Source: VXRN01 sp963664365 (GTDB lineage: Bacteria; Chloroflexota; Dehalococcoidia; Lucifugimonadales; UBA1123). Taken from it: a stretch of DNA of 64,000 nt. The notes under the pieces are model-generated. The model worked only from the letters and a program-made list of their open reading frames with translations. It had not been told where the DNA came from and did no database searches. A program made the position numbers and the translations under genes. Positions 1-7,572 of the stretch are shown here, in pieces (position 1 is the stretch's first letter; the number at the start of each line of letters is the position of its first letter). Location of the stretch: positions 1,240,001 to 1,304,000 of the forward strand of contig OY761144.1 in the NCBI GenBank assembly GCA_963664365.1, read 5' to 3'.

Positions 1-56
1 TTCGGAGCGTTGTATCACTTGCACGAGTCAAACCGCCGACAAGATCATGGTACACC

Positions 57-85
57 TTGACACGGAGCGTGTCAATAGATATTAT
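57..85 (+). promoter_or_regulatory. sigma70-type promoter with overlapping palindrome
   Basis: A -35 TTGACA (57-62) and a -10 TATTAT (80-85) are separated by exactly 17 bp, 64 bp upstream of the zinc ribbon gene at 149. The -35 is one arm of a perfect 7-bp inverted repeat, TTGACAC-GGAGC-GTGTCAA (57-75), lying where a repressor would block polymerase. Promoter elements are seen directly; operator function is inferred. Confidence 0.6.
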
Positions 86-148
86 ACAAGCAACTCACAT
101 TGACTAACTCGACAACGCAACAAGGCGGAGGAGAGAGGAGGAACCGAA

Positions 149-319
149 ATGTTGGAGTTCAAAGCCTGCCCCAGATGCAAAGGGGTCATTCACGTCAACC
201 GCGACATGTACGGCGAGTACAGGCAGTGCCTCCAGTGCGGCTACATGAAGGACGTCGAGTCGCCCAACAGGCTGCTGGAGTCGCTCGCGCTGGACCCGGT
301 CAAGAAGAAGGTGGCGTGA
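149..319 (+). CDS. small zinc ribbon protein (56 aa)
   Basis: A 56-residue protein of unknown function. It carries two CxxC pairs: CPRC at residues 7-10 and CLQC at about 27-30. Together they form a four-cysteine zinc ribbon, followed by a basic C-terminus (DPVKKKVA). The start is supported by a strong ribosome binding site (GAGGAGG, 135-141) and by the promoter at 57-85. Zinc ribbons this small are often transcription or translation accessory proteins, but nothing here identifies a partner. It stands alone and converges on the reductase gene downstream, whose stop is at 375. The cysteine spacing makes a real gene likely; the role is unknown. Confidence 0.75.
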   Translation: MLEFKACPRCKGVIHVNRDMYGEYRQCLQCGYMKDVESPNRLLESLALDPVKKKVA

Positions 320-374
320 TCTCGCGGCGCGGCGCTGTTGGGTCGAACGCGCCGACGGTTCGGAGGAGTCCGGT

Positions 375-809
375 TCAGGCAGGCTCCGCGACGAACACCG
401 GAATCTTCCGCGACGTCTTGCCCTGGTACTCCTCGTAGGGAGGGAACGCCGCCACCGCCAACTCCCATAGCCGCGCCCGTTCATCCGAGTCCTCGACCTC
501 GCGGACTTGCATCGCGTAAACCTCGGTCTCGTCCCGAATCTCCACGCTGCTGTCAGCGCGCAGGTTGTACACCCACACCGGGTTCTGGGGCGCGCCGCCC
601 TTGGAACCCACCAGAACATAGTTGTCGCCGTCTTTCACCCGCATCAACGGCGTCTTGCGGATTGCGCCGGTCTTGTTGCCGCGGTTCGTCACGATGATGA
701 CCGGCAGCCCCGAATCTCGCAGCGTCGTGCCCTGCGTACCCCCGCTGCTCTCGTAAAGCTCCACTTGCTCACGCACCCAGTCGCTCGGCGACGGTATGTA
801 CTCGCCCAT
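375..809 (-). CDS. nitroreductase/quinone reductase family protein (DUF385, Ddn-like)
   Basis: 144 aa. The sequence matches the split-barrel family of F420(H2)-dependent quinone and nitro reductases typified by mycobacterial Ddn. It shows the SGGTQG...LPVIIVTNRGNKTGA...PLMRV segment, then GGAPQNPVWVYNL and the aromatic WELAVAAFPPYEEYQ motif near the C-terminus. In known members these bind the deazaflavin cofactor and reduce quinones or nitro compounds. The reading frame is open further upstream, but I chose the ATG at 809 because it begins the family's usual N-terminus (MGEYIPSPSDWV) and has GGAG and AGGAGG upstream. An LLM-family oxidoreductase, also often F420-dependent, lies at 59793. Cofactor use is inferred from the family. 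Confidence 0.85.
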   Translation of the reverse strand: MGEYIPSPSDWVREQVELYESSGGTQGTTLRDSGLPVIIVTNRGNKTGAIRKTPLMRVKDGDNYVLVGSKGGAPQNPVWVYNLRADSSVEIRDETEVYAMQVREVEDSDERARLWELAVAAFPPYEEYQGKTSRKIPVFVAEPA

Positions 810-927
810 AGTTCTCCATGCCTCCTGATCGACGAATGTTTCCACTCCATCATAACCCGAATCGCTTCCATCATCTACTGCCCCCGTCGTGCTAGAATAC
901 CCCACGCAGTAAGGGGGTGCAGACCAA

Positions 928-1356
928 ATGGTGACCATACCTGAGTTGAAGCAACAGTACGAAAGCCTCGACCGGCAGGTGGAGGCGCGAGAGGAGGCGG
1001 CCATCGACGCCGATTGCCTGCTCACCTTCGAGTATGAGTACCCGGAGCAGGAGTCGGAGGTCTCCATAGACACCGACGAGTTCACCGCCGTCTGTCCCTG
1101 GACGGGACTTCCCGACTACGGCGTCCTGCGGGTAACATACGTGCCCAGGCGCGACTGCATCGAGCTAAAGTCTCTCAAGTACTATCTGCTCTCCTTCCGC
1201 GACGTGGGCATCGTGCAGGAACACGCCGCCAACCGCATTCTCAAAGACCTCGTAGAACGCTGCCTGCCTCGCCGGATGAAGGTCGATCTGGACTACAAGG
1301 TCAGGGGCGGACTCCATACCACGGTGTCCGTGGAGTACCGCTCTCCCCAGGACTAG
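928..1356 (+). CDS. queF: preQ1 synthase (NADPH-dependent 7-cyano-7-deazaguanine reductase)
   Basis: 142 aa, the size of the short single-domain QueF type. The enzyme reduces the nitrile of preQ0 to the amine of preQ1 with two NADPH, in queuosine tRNA modification. Visible hallmarks are the catalytic cysteine in AVCPWTGLPDYG (Cys56, with Asp63 as the acid) and the QueF motif ELKSLKYY (residues 79-86) that binds NADPH. A purine-rich AAGGGGGTG lies just upstream of the ATG. The next gene, 21 bp downstream on the same strand, is a queuosine-precursor transporter, so the two probably form a queuosine operon. Confidence 0.95.
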   Translation: MVTIPELKQQYESLDRQVEAREEAAIDADCLLTFEYEYPEQESEVSIDTDEFTAVCPWTGLPDYGVLRVTYVPRRDCIELKSLKYYLLSFRDVGIVQEHAANRILKDLVERCLPRRMKVDLDYKVRGGLHTTVSVEYRSPQD

Positions 1357-1377
1357 CCGACTGCAAGAGGAATACGC

Positions 1378-2085
1378 ATGAGATTTACAGGCACATTCGT
1401 CATCGTCGTGACCGTGTTCGTCACCGTACTGATCACGTCCAACATCATCGCCGTGAAGCCGATACAACTGCTGAGCCTCCCGTTCGAGTTCCTGGGCAGT
1501 TCCTCAGTGGTCCTGCCGGCCGCGATAATCATCTTCCCGATCAGCTACATCGTGGGCGATATTCTGACCGAAGTTTACGGTTTTCGCATCGCGCGGGGAG
1601 TGATATGGCTGGGATTCGCGGCCAATATGCTGGTGGTCATCGCCCTGTGGCTCGCCGGCATCATTCCCGGCGCCGGATTCTGGGAAGACCAGGGCGCATA
1701 CGACACGATATTGGGTCAAGTACCCTGGATTCTGCTGGCCTCATTTGTCGCCTACCTGGTCGGCGAGTTCTCCAACTCCACCGTGCTGGCGCTGCTCAAG
1801 TACAAGATGCAGGGACGCCTGCTGTTCGTCCGCACGATAGGTTCCACCATAGTCGGGCAGGGGCTGGACTCATTCATCTTCATCTACGTCGCCTTTGGCT
1901 TGGGCGCGGACTGGAGCGCGGCGGGCCTTCTGAGCGCGGCCCTCGCCCAGTGGATTGTCAAGATTCTGTACGAGACGGCGGCCACGCCTCTTACATACGC
2001 GGTGGTGGGATACATGAAGAGAAAAGAGGAGATGGACGTTACCGACGCGCCGAGGTCCCTAAACCCGGTGGGGATCTTTGTGTGA
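1378..2085 (+). CDS. yhhQ: queuosine precursor transporter (YhhQ/VUT family)
   Basis: 235 aa integral membrane protein with about six hydrophobic segments. It shows typical family features: an N-terminal helix ending in TSNIIAVKPI, the segment PAAIIIFPISYIVGDILTEVYGF, and a C-terminal IVKILYETAATPLTYAVVGYMKRKE. YhhQ proteins import preQ0/preQ1 across the cytoplasmic membrane. Position directly behind queF, with an RBS-like AGAGGAA before ATG, supports import of a queuosine precursor feeding QueF. The start at 1378 is the only sensible ATG. The family call is firm; the exact substrate is inferred from the neighbour. Confidence 0.9.
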   Translation: MRFTGTFVIVVTVFVTVLITSNIIAVKPIQLLSLPFEFLGSSSVVLPAAIIIFPISYIVGDILTEVYGFRIARGVIWLGFAANMLVVIALWLAGIIPGAGFWEDQGAYDTILGQVPWILLASFVAYLVGEFSNSTVLALLKYKMQGRLLFVRTIGSTIVGQGLDSFIFIYVAFGLGADWSAAGLLSAALAQWIVKILYETAATPLTYAVVGYMKRKEEMDVTDAPRSLNPVGIFV

Positions 2086-2138
2086 ACCGGTAGGTGGCAC
2101 CTAAACATGACCAGCGCGCGAGCCGAGAGGGTTTCAAA

Positions 2139-2705
2139 CTAAACGTCGAAAATATCCCCCACGTTCCAGAAGAACCCGGGCAGCACGTCCCCGCCGTCCA
2201 GAACGTCATCCTGGGTCAGAGTCGAACTCCCGCCTCTCGCCGGATTGACGCTCACAGTCCGCGTGGACGGATAAATCGCCCACACCAATCGAGCGCCGTA
2301 GTTCAACCACATGCGGACCTTGTCATCGACCTCCTGCCGCGTGTCGCCGGGCGACACCACCTCCACCACGAGGTCGGGGACTATCTCGGAGTAGCCGGGA
2401 ACGTCCGCGCCCAGAGACATCCTCTCGGCTGATATGTACGCTATGTCGGGTTCCCGCACAGTGTCCGGGTCGCGTTCCAGAAGGATTCCGGTATCCGAAC
2501 CCATCAGTGACCCCAGTCGGCGCGGTCTGACGAAACTCCTAAGCTCGCCTGCGACGTTTATCACGACCTTGCCATGTGTCACTCCCGCAGACATGGTTTC
2601 GCGGAACTCTCCCTTAATCAGTTCGCCCCGAACCCCCTCACTGTAAAGTCTGAGCAGGTCGTCGGCTGTAAGCGTCTTGGCGGCTGTGACTGCTCTGGTT
2701 GTCAT
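2139..2705 (-). CDS. Uma2 family endonuclease-like protein (DUF820)
   Basis: 188 aa. Members have a PD-(D/E)XK nuclease fold and are abundant in Cyanobacteria and Chloroflexota; their role is unsettled. Visible motifs: N-terminal helix TADDLLRLYSEG with ELIKGEFRE, then TVREPDIAYIS and PDLVVEVVSPGDTRQEVDDKVRMWLNYGARLVWAIYP. The latter two carry the expected catalytic D...ExE...K pattern. I chose ATG at 2705 over the TTG three codons upstream because AGGGG sits about 9 nt before it. It lies downstream of guaB3 on the same strand with a 60-bp gap and may be transcribed with it. Confidence 0.85.
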   Translation of the reverse strand: MTTRAVTAAKTLTADDLLRLYSEGVRGELIKGEFRETMSAGVTHGKVVINVAGELRSFVRPRRLGSLMGSDTGILLERDPDTVREPDIAYISAERMSLGADVPGYSEIVPDLVVEVVSPGDTRQEVDDKVRMWLNYGARLVWAIYPSTRTVSVNPARGGSSTLTQDDVLDGGDVLPGFFWNVGDIFDV

Positions 2706-2765
2706 GTCGAGCAACCCCTGTTGATTTCGGGCATCATAGCAAAGATACGGTTCTCTCGCTTCCCC

Positions 2766-3908
2766 CTACTCCAACCCAAGCTGGTAGTGCTTGCCTTCCG
2801 TCTTGATCGCCGGGGCCACCACCACCTCCGCTACTTCGTGCATCTCGCGGATGTTCTCCGCGCCCACCATGCCGAGGCAGATGTTCAGCGCGCCCACCAG
2901 GTTCTGCGTGCCGTCCACGACCGACGTCGGCCCGAACAGGATCTGTTCCAGCGACCCTTTGACCCCCACCTTGACCCGCGTTCCTCGAGGCAAGTTCGGG
3001 TCCGGGTTCGCCATGCCCCAGTTGTACCCTCTGCCCGGCGCCTCCTCCGCCTGCGCCAGCGGAGTGCCGATCATCACCGCGTCCGCGCCCGACGCCATCG
3101 CCTTGCAGAGGTCGCCGCCCGTGCGTATCCCGCCGTCCGTGATTATCGGTACGTACCTGCCCGTCCGGTTGTGGTACTCGTCCCTGGCGGCCGCCGTGTC
3201 CATCGTGGCGGTCACCTGCGGTATCCCGACGCCGGTGACCTCGCGCGTGGTGCAGGCCGCGCCCGGGCCAACGCCCACCAGGACTCCGTGAATGCCCGTC
3301 TCCATCAACTCCAACGCCACGTCGTAACTGACGCAGTTGCCGACGATTACCGGGACGTTCACCATCTCCAGCAGGTCCGTGAACTTCAGGCCGCGCTCGC
3401 TCCTCGATACGTGCCTCGCCGTCGTCACCGTGGACTGCACGACTATAACGTCCGCGCCCGCTTCGGCGGCCAGCGGGGCGAGTTTCTTGGTTCTTGCGGG
3501 CGTAAAAGAGACGGCGCACTTCGCCCCGCCGCCCTTGATCTCCTCGACACGCTCGCCGACAAGCTCTTCGCGTATCGGCGCGGAATAGACCTTCTGAAGC
3601 ATGGAGGTCACCTTGACCTGCGGAGTCTCGACGATCTCCTCGATCACGCTCTGCGGGTCTTCGTACCGGCTGTGGACGCCCTCCATGTTCGTCACCGCAA
3701 GCCCGCCGAGCCGGTCCAACTCTCCCGCGAACCTCGGCGACGACACGGCGTCCATCGCCCCTCCGAGCACAGGGGTACTCAGGTCGATTCCGTCGATGGA
3801 AAAGCTCGTGTCCGTCAGGTCGGGGTTGATCGTAATCGCTCCGGGCGCGATCGCAACCTCGTCGAAACCGTACACCCGTCTAAGCTCTTTGAGATGCGGG
3901 ACCCCCAT
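2766..3908 (-). CDS. guaB3: GuaB3 family IMP dehydrogenase-related protein
   Basis: 380 aa (beta/alpha)8 barrel of the IMPDH/GMP reductase superfamily without the CBS domain pair of classical GuaB. The catalytic loop GVGPGAACTTREV places the nucleophile at Cys219. The phosphate-binding segments IITDGGIRTGGDLCKAMASGADAVMIGTPLA follow. N-terminal AMDAVSSPRFAGELDRLGGLAVTNMEGV is characteristic of GuaB3, an actinobacterial, cyanobacterial and chloroflexi paralogue; a GMP reductase-like activity has been proposed. The start has GGAGG about 9 nt upstream. It lies 54 bp downstream of the SelW-like gene on the same strand. Whether this copy oxidises IMP or reduces GMP cannot be decided from sequence. 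Confidence 0.88.
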   Translation of the reverse strand: MGVPHLKELRRVYGFDEVAIAPGAITINPDLTDTSFSIDGIDLSTPVLGGAMDAVSSPRFAGELDRLGGLAVTNMEGVHSRYEDPQSVIEEIVETPQVKVTSMLQKVYSAPIREELVGERVEEIKGGGAKCAVSFTPARTKKLAPLAAEAGADVIVVQSTVTTARHVSRSERGLKFTDLLEMVNVPVIVGNCVSYDVALELMETGIHGVLVGVGPGAACTTREVTGVGIPQVTATMDTAAARDEYHNRTGRYVPIITDGGIRTGGDLCKAMASGADAVMIGTPLAQAEEAPGRGYNWGMANPDPNLPRGTRVKVGVKGSLEQILFGPTSVVDGTQNLVGALNICLGMVGAENIREMHEVAEVVVAPAIKTEGKHYQLGLE

Positions 3909-3962
3909 GGTTCGATACCTCCAATGGGCGCTAAGGGCAATGCGTGTGGTTGTCGCGGACGC

Positions 3963-4220
3963 TCATATCCTAGCCAAAATCGCGGCCATCATGTCCTGAA
4001 GATCCGGGAACAGGTGCGCGTCCGGCAGGTGCTGGTGCGACGCGACAAGCTCGTCGTTCACGTAGATGTGGAACTTGCCGTGCTCGCTCGGAACGAGCGT
4101 GAATTCGGAGATGTGCTCGCCGGCGCGGCTCAGCGCCTCGCCCGCCATCCAGGCGGCTCGCAGCGCGTGCCCTCAATGCTGGCAGTACTCCAATGAGATC
4201 CTGAGTCCGTCATCCGACAT
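3963..4220 (-). CDS. SelW-like Rdx family selenoprotein (in-frame UGA read as Sec)
   Basis: 85 aa when the in-frame TGA at 4173-4175 is read as selenocysteine. The start ATG at 4220 has a strong AGGAGG 8 nt upstream. Read from there, the protein begins MSDDGLRISLEYCQHU and continues GHALRAAWMAGEAL, so the UGA falls exactly on the second residue of the CxxC/CxxU redox motif of the SelW/SelT/SelH thioredoxin-like family. The rest fits too: TLVPSEHGKFHIYVNDELV and a FPDLQDMMAAIL helix. Conventional gene calling would start at the internal ATG (4148) and lose the active site. A CCGCC-TGGAT-GGCGG hairpin (4142-4156) begins 17 nt after the UGA with a G in the loop, as bacterial SECIS elements do. 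Sec machinery is not in this window. Confidence 0.82.
4132..4172 (-). promoter_or_regulatory. candidate bacterial SECIS element
   Basis: On the minus strand, immediately after the UGA at 4173-4175, the upper stem CCGCC/GGCGG (4156-4152 with 4146-4142) closes a five-base loop TGGAT. A lower GCGC/GCGC stem (about 4166-4163 with 4136-4133) may extend it across an internal loop. The stem-loop lies 17-31 nt after the UGA, and the loop has G at its second position, matching the known requirement for SelB recognition. The fold was judged by eye. Confidence 0.55.
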
Positions 4221-4387
4221 CTGGCGCCTCCTACCCATTCATCTTATGCCGCCAACCCGCCCACGGTCAAACGCCGCCTAAACCTAATCCATCAACCAAA
4301 TCCATCCTGAACATCCTCCACATCCCGTAAATCCTGCTTCAGACAACCCTACCCCTTACGCCTTAAACCTTATACCCTACCGTCACC

Positions 4388-5164
4388 ATGATACCCCTAG
4401 ACACCGTCGCCGTTCAGGCGTCTCTGGCTGACGCGGTCATCGGCAGCCGTATCGAGTACCATCGGCTCGTCGGCTCCACGATGGACGTGGCGCGAGACCT
4501 CGCGCGCGCGGGCGCCGCCGAGGGAACGGTCGTCATCGCCGAGGAGCAGAATAAAGGCCGGGGCAGGTTCGACCGCGCGTGGATATCTCCGCCCGGACTC
4601 AACCTCTATTTCACCGTCCTGCTGCGTCCCAATCCCGCCCACCTCCCGTATATGAACATGGCCGCCGCGCTCGGAGTATATGAAGCCGCGGCGGAGCTAA
4701 CCGGACTACAACCCACCGTCAAGTGGCCCAACGACGTTAGAATCGCCGGCAGAAAGCTCTCCGGCATCCTTGTCGAAACCGAGTTCGACGGCGCCAGGCT
4801 GGCCCATTCCCTCGTCGGGGTGGGCGTCAACGTCAACCTCGACCCGTCCGAGCATCCCGAGATCGCCGGCATCGCCACGAGCCTGCGAGCGGCGGCGGGC
4901 AGGCCGTTCGACCGCGGCGAGGCGCTGCGCCTCGTGCTGTCCAAGATGGACGCCTGGTACGCGCGGGCAAGGGCGGGCGAGTCGCTGACCTCCCACTGGG
5001 CCGCCACTCTGGAGACTCTGGGAAGACGGGTCGAGCTCCGCTGGCGAGACCAGGTTCTGGAGGGTCTTGCCGAGTCCGTGGACGATCAGGGCAACCTGAT
5101 CCTGCTTCAGGCAGACGGAAGCAGAGTCAGCGTAGTAGCAGGTGAAGTTACCTCACAAGTATAA
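4388..5164 (+). CDS. birA: biotin--[acetyl-CoA-carboxylase] ligase, monofunctional
   Basis: 258 aa. The enzyme activates biotin with ATP and transfers it to the lysine of biotin carboxyl carrier protein. The biotinyl-AMP site is clear: GRGRFDRAWISPPGLNLYFTVLL (residues about 57-79) and VKWPNDVRIAGRKLSGILVE (about 113-132, with the catalytic lysine), followed by GVGVNVN. The small C-terminal domain (RWRDQVLEGLAESVDDQGNLIL) is also present. There is no N-terminal helix-turn-helix, so unlike E. coli BirA it should not act as a repressor. The 167 bp upstream are low-complexity and show no confident promoter. Confidence 0.93.
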   Translation: MIPLDTVAVQASLADAVIGSRIEYHRLVGSTMDVARDLARAGAAEGTVVIAEEQNKGRGRFDRAWISPPGLNLYFTVLLRPNPAHLPYMNMAAALGVYEAAAELTGLQPTVKWPNDVRIAGRKLSGILVETEFDGARLAHSLVGVGVNVNLDPSEHPEIAGIATSLRAAAGRPFDRGEALRLVLSKMDAWYARARAGESLTSHWAATLETLGRRVELRWRDQVLEGLAESVDDQGNLILLQADGSRVSVVAGEVTSQV

Positions 5165-5212
5165 TGCCCCCCAGAAGGGCAGACACCTCACTACGATGCC
5201 GGAGCGCAGAAG

Positions 5213-6019
5213 ATGCTAAAAGAAAAACTCAGCCTTGAGGGCAAGGGCATAGTCATTACGGGCGGAGGCACCGGATTGGGCAGGGAGATGACCCTCGCGA
5301 TGGCTCGCGCAGGCGCCGACCTCGTCATCGCCGCCCGCCGCATGGAGCCTATCGACGAGGTGGCGGCTGAGGTCCGCGACCTCGGGCGCAAGGCCGTCGC
5401 CATATCCACCGACGTAACCGACTCAGATCAGGTAAACGGCCTGATGGAAACTGCCATCTCCGAGCTTGGCAAGGTGGACGTCCTGCTCAACAACGCCGGC
5501 ATCGTCAGGGGACAGGGGGCGATGTCCATCTGGGACATCTCCGACGAAGACTGGCGGCTCGGAATCGACACCAATATGTCCAGCGCCTTCTACTGCGCCA
5601 GGGCCATAGCTAAGCACATGGTCGAGCGCGGCGCGGGCAAGATAATCAACGTCTCCTCAGGCTACGGATACCGCGGCGGACGCGACAACTACATGTACTG
5701 TGTCGCCAAGGGCGGAATCGTCCAGTTGACGCGAACCCTGGCCACGAGCTTGGGCAGGTACGGGGTCACCAGCGTCTGCATCGTCCCCGGGCTCGTGCCC
5801 ACCACCGGCACGGACGAGTCGCGGCTGACCCTGCCGACGGGCAAGTTCATACCTATCGGCAGAGTGGGCCACCCGCGCGAGCTCGGGGCCGTCGCCGTCT
5901 TCCTGGCGTCATCCGCCTCCGACTACATGAACGGCGAGTCGTTCGCCATCGATGGCGGCGCGCTCGCAGGAGGCTACGCCCCAACCGGCCACGCCCCCGA
6001 GATCCCGCTGACAATCTGA
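5213..6019 (+). CDS. short-chain dehydrogenase/reductase with complete active site
   Basis: 268 aa classical SDR. The Rossmann cofactor motif TGGGTGLG is at residues 16-23, LLNNAG at 91-96, and the catalytic set is complete: Ser148/149 in NVSSGYG, Tyr162 and Lys166 in YCVAK. The C-terminal IDGGALAGGY segment is typical. It should oxidise or reduce an alcohol/ketone with NAD(P)H; the substrate cannot be told. ATG has GGAG upstream. It lies 49 bp after birA and 15 bp before a second, degenerate SDR, so the two SDR genes are probably cotranscribed and may form a hetero-oligomer. Confidence 0.9.
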   Translation: MLKEKLSLEGKGIVITGGGTGLGREMTLAMARAGADLVIAARRMEPIDEVAAEVRDLGRKAVAISTDVTDSDQVNGLMETAISELGKVDVLLNNAGIVRGQGAMSIWDISDEDWRLGIDTNMSSAFYCARAIAKHMVERGAGKIINVSSGYGYRGGRDNYMYCVAKGGIVQLTRTLATSLGRYGVTSVCIVPGLVPTTGTDESRLTLPTGKFIPIGRVGHPRELGAVAVFLASSASDYMNGESFAIDGGALAGGYAPTGHAPEIPLTI

Positions 6020-6034
6020 GAGGATGAGATAACC

Positions 6035-6793
6035 ATGTCCATACCAACCGAATGGGACCTCATAGGCAAGAAAGCGATCATAACCGCCGACCGCAGGGGC
6101 TGGACGCCGTACTTCGCATCCGCCCTCGCTGAGGCGGGAGCCGACGTCGCGGTCGCAGGCTCCCCGGCGTCCGACATGGCCGAGGCCGTCACAGCCGTCG
6201 AGTCCCAGGGCCGCAGAGGACTGGCGATAGAGACCAATCTCACGAATGCCGCCAGCGTCTATGAAATGGCAGACGCCGCCGTGAGCGAGTTGGGCGGCGT
6301 GGACATCCTGATCAACAACGCCAGGGCCGAGTTCGGAAGACGCTTCGAACTGGTCAGCGAGGATGAGTGGGACCGCTTCATGGCATTCACCGTCAAGTCT
6401 ATGTTCCTTACCTGCCAGGCTGTCGGCGCGCGGATGCTGGAGCAGGGCAGGGGGCACATCGTCAACATCGGCTCAGGACTCTCCCAGCGCGGTCTGTGGA
6501 ACTCAGTCGCCGCCTGCGCCGCGCAGGGCGCGGTACACCAACTCACGTCGTCGCTCGCCCTCGAATGGGGACGCCAGGGCATCCGCGTCAACGGAATCGG
6601 CGCGGGCTGGGTCACGCCCGAAGAGCAGACGGAGGAAGACCAAAGGGAACTGCTGGTGCGTTACATTCCGTCCCGGCGCAAGGGCCACCCGGACGACCTC
6701 GCGCCGCTGCTCGTCTATCTCTCCTCGGACGCCTGCGATTTCGTCACCGGCCAGACCATCTTCATAGACGGCGGCGCAATGTCTCACGCCTAA
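6035..6793 (+). CDS. degenerate SDR (probable pseudoenzyme partner)
   Basis: 252 aa with the SDR fold throughout (VNIGSGLSQRG, FIDGGAM near the C-terminus), but the functional residues are gone. The glycine-rich TGxxxGxG motif is replaced by TADRRGWT (residues 17-24), NNAG has become NNAR (94-97), and Tyr-x-x-x-Lys has become Ala160-x-x-x-Gln164; the serine (147) remains. The gene is open over its full length with a good GAGAGGATGAG upstream, so it is maintained rather than decaying. A precedent is the BbsC/BbsD pair of anaerobic toluene degradation, where an inactive SDR subunit supports an active one. It follows the intact SDR by 15 bp. Confidence 0.85.
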   Translation: MSIPTEWDLIGKKAIITADRRGWTPYFASALAEAGADVAVAGSPASDMAEAVTAVESQGRRGLAIETNLTNAASVYEMADAAVSELGGVDILINNARAEFGRRFELVSEDEWDRFMAFTVKSMFLTCQAVGARMLEQGRGHIVNIGSGLSQRGLWNSVAACAAQGAVHQLTSSLALEWGRQGIRVNGIGAGWVTPEEQTEEDQRELLVRYIPSRRKGHPDDLAPLLVYLSSDACDFVTGQTIFIDGGAMSHA

Positions 6794-6833
6794 CGCGGCG
6801 TTCTGCCGACCCTCTGGGTATAACACTATTTGA

Positions 6834-6839
6834 TATAAT
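6834..6839 (+). promoter_or_regulatory. candidate -10 element before retropepsin-like gene
   Basis: A consensus TATAAT lies about 45 bp before the ATG at 6884. No convincing -35 hexamer is seen at the right distance. The site is in the gap after the SDR pair, so it probably marks a separate transcription unit. Confidence 0.35.
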
Positions 6840-6883
6840 CTGAAGACGAAAGTGCCAGCCGAGCATCGGAAAGAGAGTCTGAA

Positions 6884-7261
6884 ATGGGAGCGACCTACGT
6901 GACCGTCGCCATAAGAAACCCTGCCGAACCGGACCGTGTTTGGGAAGGACTCTTCATGGTGGACACCGGAGCGATTCACTGTGTCGTGCCCAGGCAGCGC
7001 TTGGAGTCCATCGGCCTCGTCCCCGAAGGAAAGCGCAGATATGGCCTGGCCGACGGCAGCCAAGTCAGGATGGACATCGCCGGCGGACAGATAGAGTTCA
7101 TGGGTGAAACCACATGGGGAACCATCGTATTCGGAGAGGCGGACGCTGAACCCTTGCTGGGCGTCGCCGCACTGGAGTCGGTTGGTATCGAGGTGGACCC
7201 GCGAAATCAGGAGCTTCGCAGACTTCCGGCAGTCCAGCTCAGGGGTTTTCGCACGGTATGA
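6884..7261 (+). CDS. retropepsin-like aspartic protease family protein (clan AA)
   Basis: 125 aa single-domain member of the clan AA aspartyl protease fold. The catalytic motif is VDTGAIHCVVP (Asp at about residue 27), followed by a flap-like ADGSQVRMDIAGG and a LLGVAALESVGIEVDP segment equivalent to the family's hydrophobic-hydrophobic-Gly motif. Such proteins act as dimers in retroviruses; the bacterial ones are common in Cyanobacteria and Chloroflexota and mostly uncharacterised. A second member of the fold lies at 13916-14308. The gene converges on yggT. Confidence 0.8.
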   Translation: MGATYVTVAIRNPAEPDRVWEGLFMVDTGAIHCVVPRQRLESIGLVPEGKRRYGLADGSQVRMDIAGGQIEFMGETTWGTIVFGEADAEPLLGVAALESVGIEVDPRNQELRRLPAVQLRGFRTV

Positions 7262-7294
7262 TGACGCCGAGTTGAAGCGGCGGCTGAACTCGAA

Positions 7295-7570
7295 TCAGCC
7301 GTTCCCTCTCAGCAGACTGTCGAGGCCCCATTGCACCACGAAGATCAGTATGATCGCTATCATGGGCGACAGGTCGAACATCCCCATGCTGGGCAGCACC
7401 TTCCTGATCGGGGCGAGGATCGGCTCGGTGATCTGATGGACCACCTGAACCACCTGCGCCATAGCGCTGTCCGGGCCGATGGGTATCCACGACAGCAGCA
7501 CCCTCGCCAGGATGGCGACGTAGAACACCGTCACGAGTATGTTTATGAACATGATGAGGAAATCGGTCAT
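7295..7570 (-). CDS. YggT family membrane protein
   Basis: 91 aa with two transmembrane helices separated by a loop. The family signature is present: LARVLLSWIPIGPDSAMAQVVQVVHQITEPILAPIRKVLP. YggT proteins are found beside proC and cell division genes across bacteria; suggested roles include osmotic stress and cell shape. Here the ATG begins 2 bp after the stop of proC, so translation is probably coupled. Confidence 0.9.
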   Translation of the reverse strand: MTDFLIMFINILVTVFYVAILARVLLSWIPIGPDSAMAQVVQVVHQITEPILAPIRKVLPSMGMFDLSPMIAIILIFVVQWGLDSLLRGNG

Positions 7571-7572
7571 GC

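Noticed and set aside
375..1085. Extended 236-codon start for the Ddn-like reductase
   Set aside because: The extra 92 codons overlap queF in antisense; ATG 809 fits the family and has a ribosome binding site.
3963..4148. 61-aa protein starting at the internal ATG
   Set aside because: It would lack the redox motif and has no ribosome binding site; the upstream ATG at 4220 with AGGAGG and Sec read-through explains the locus better.
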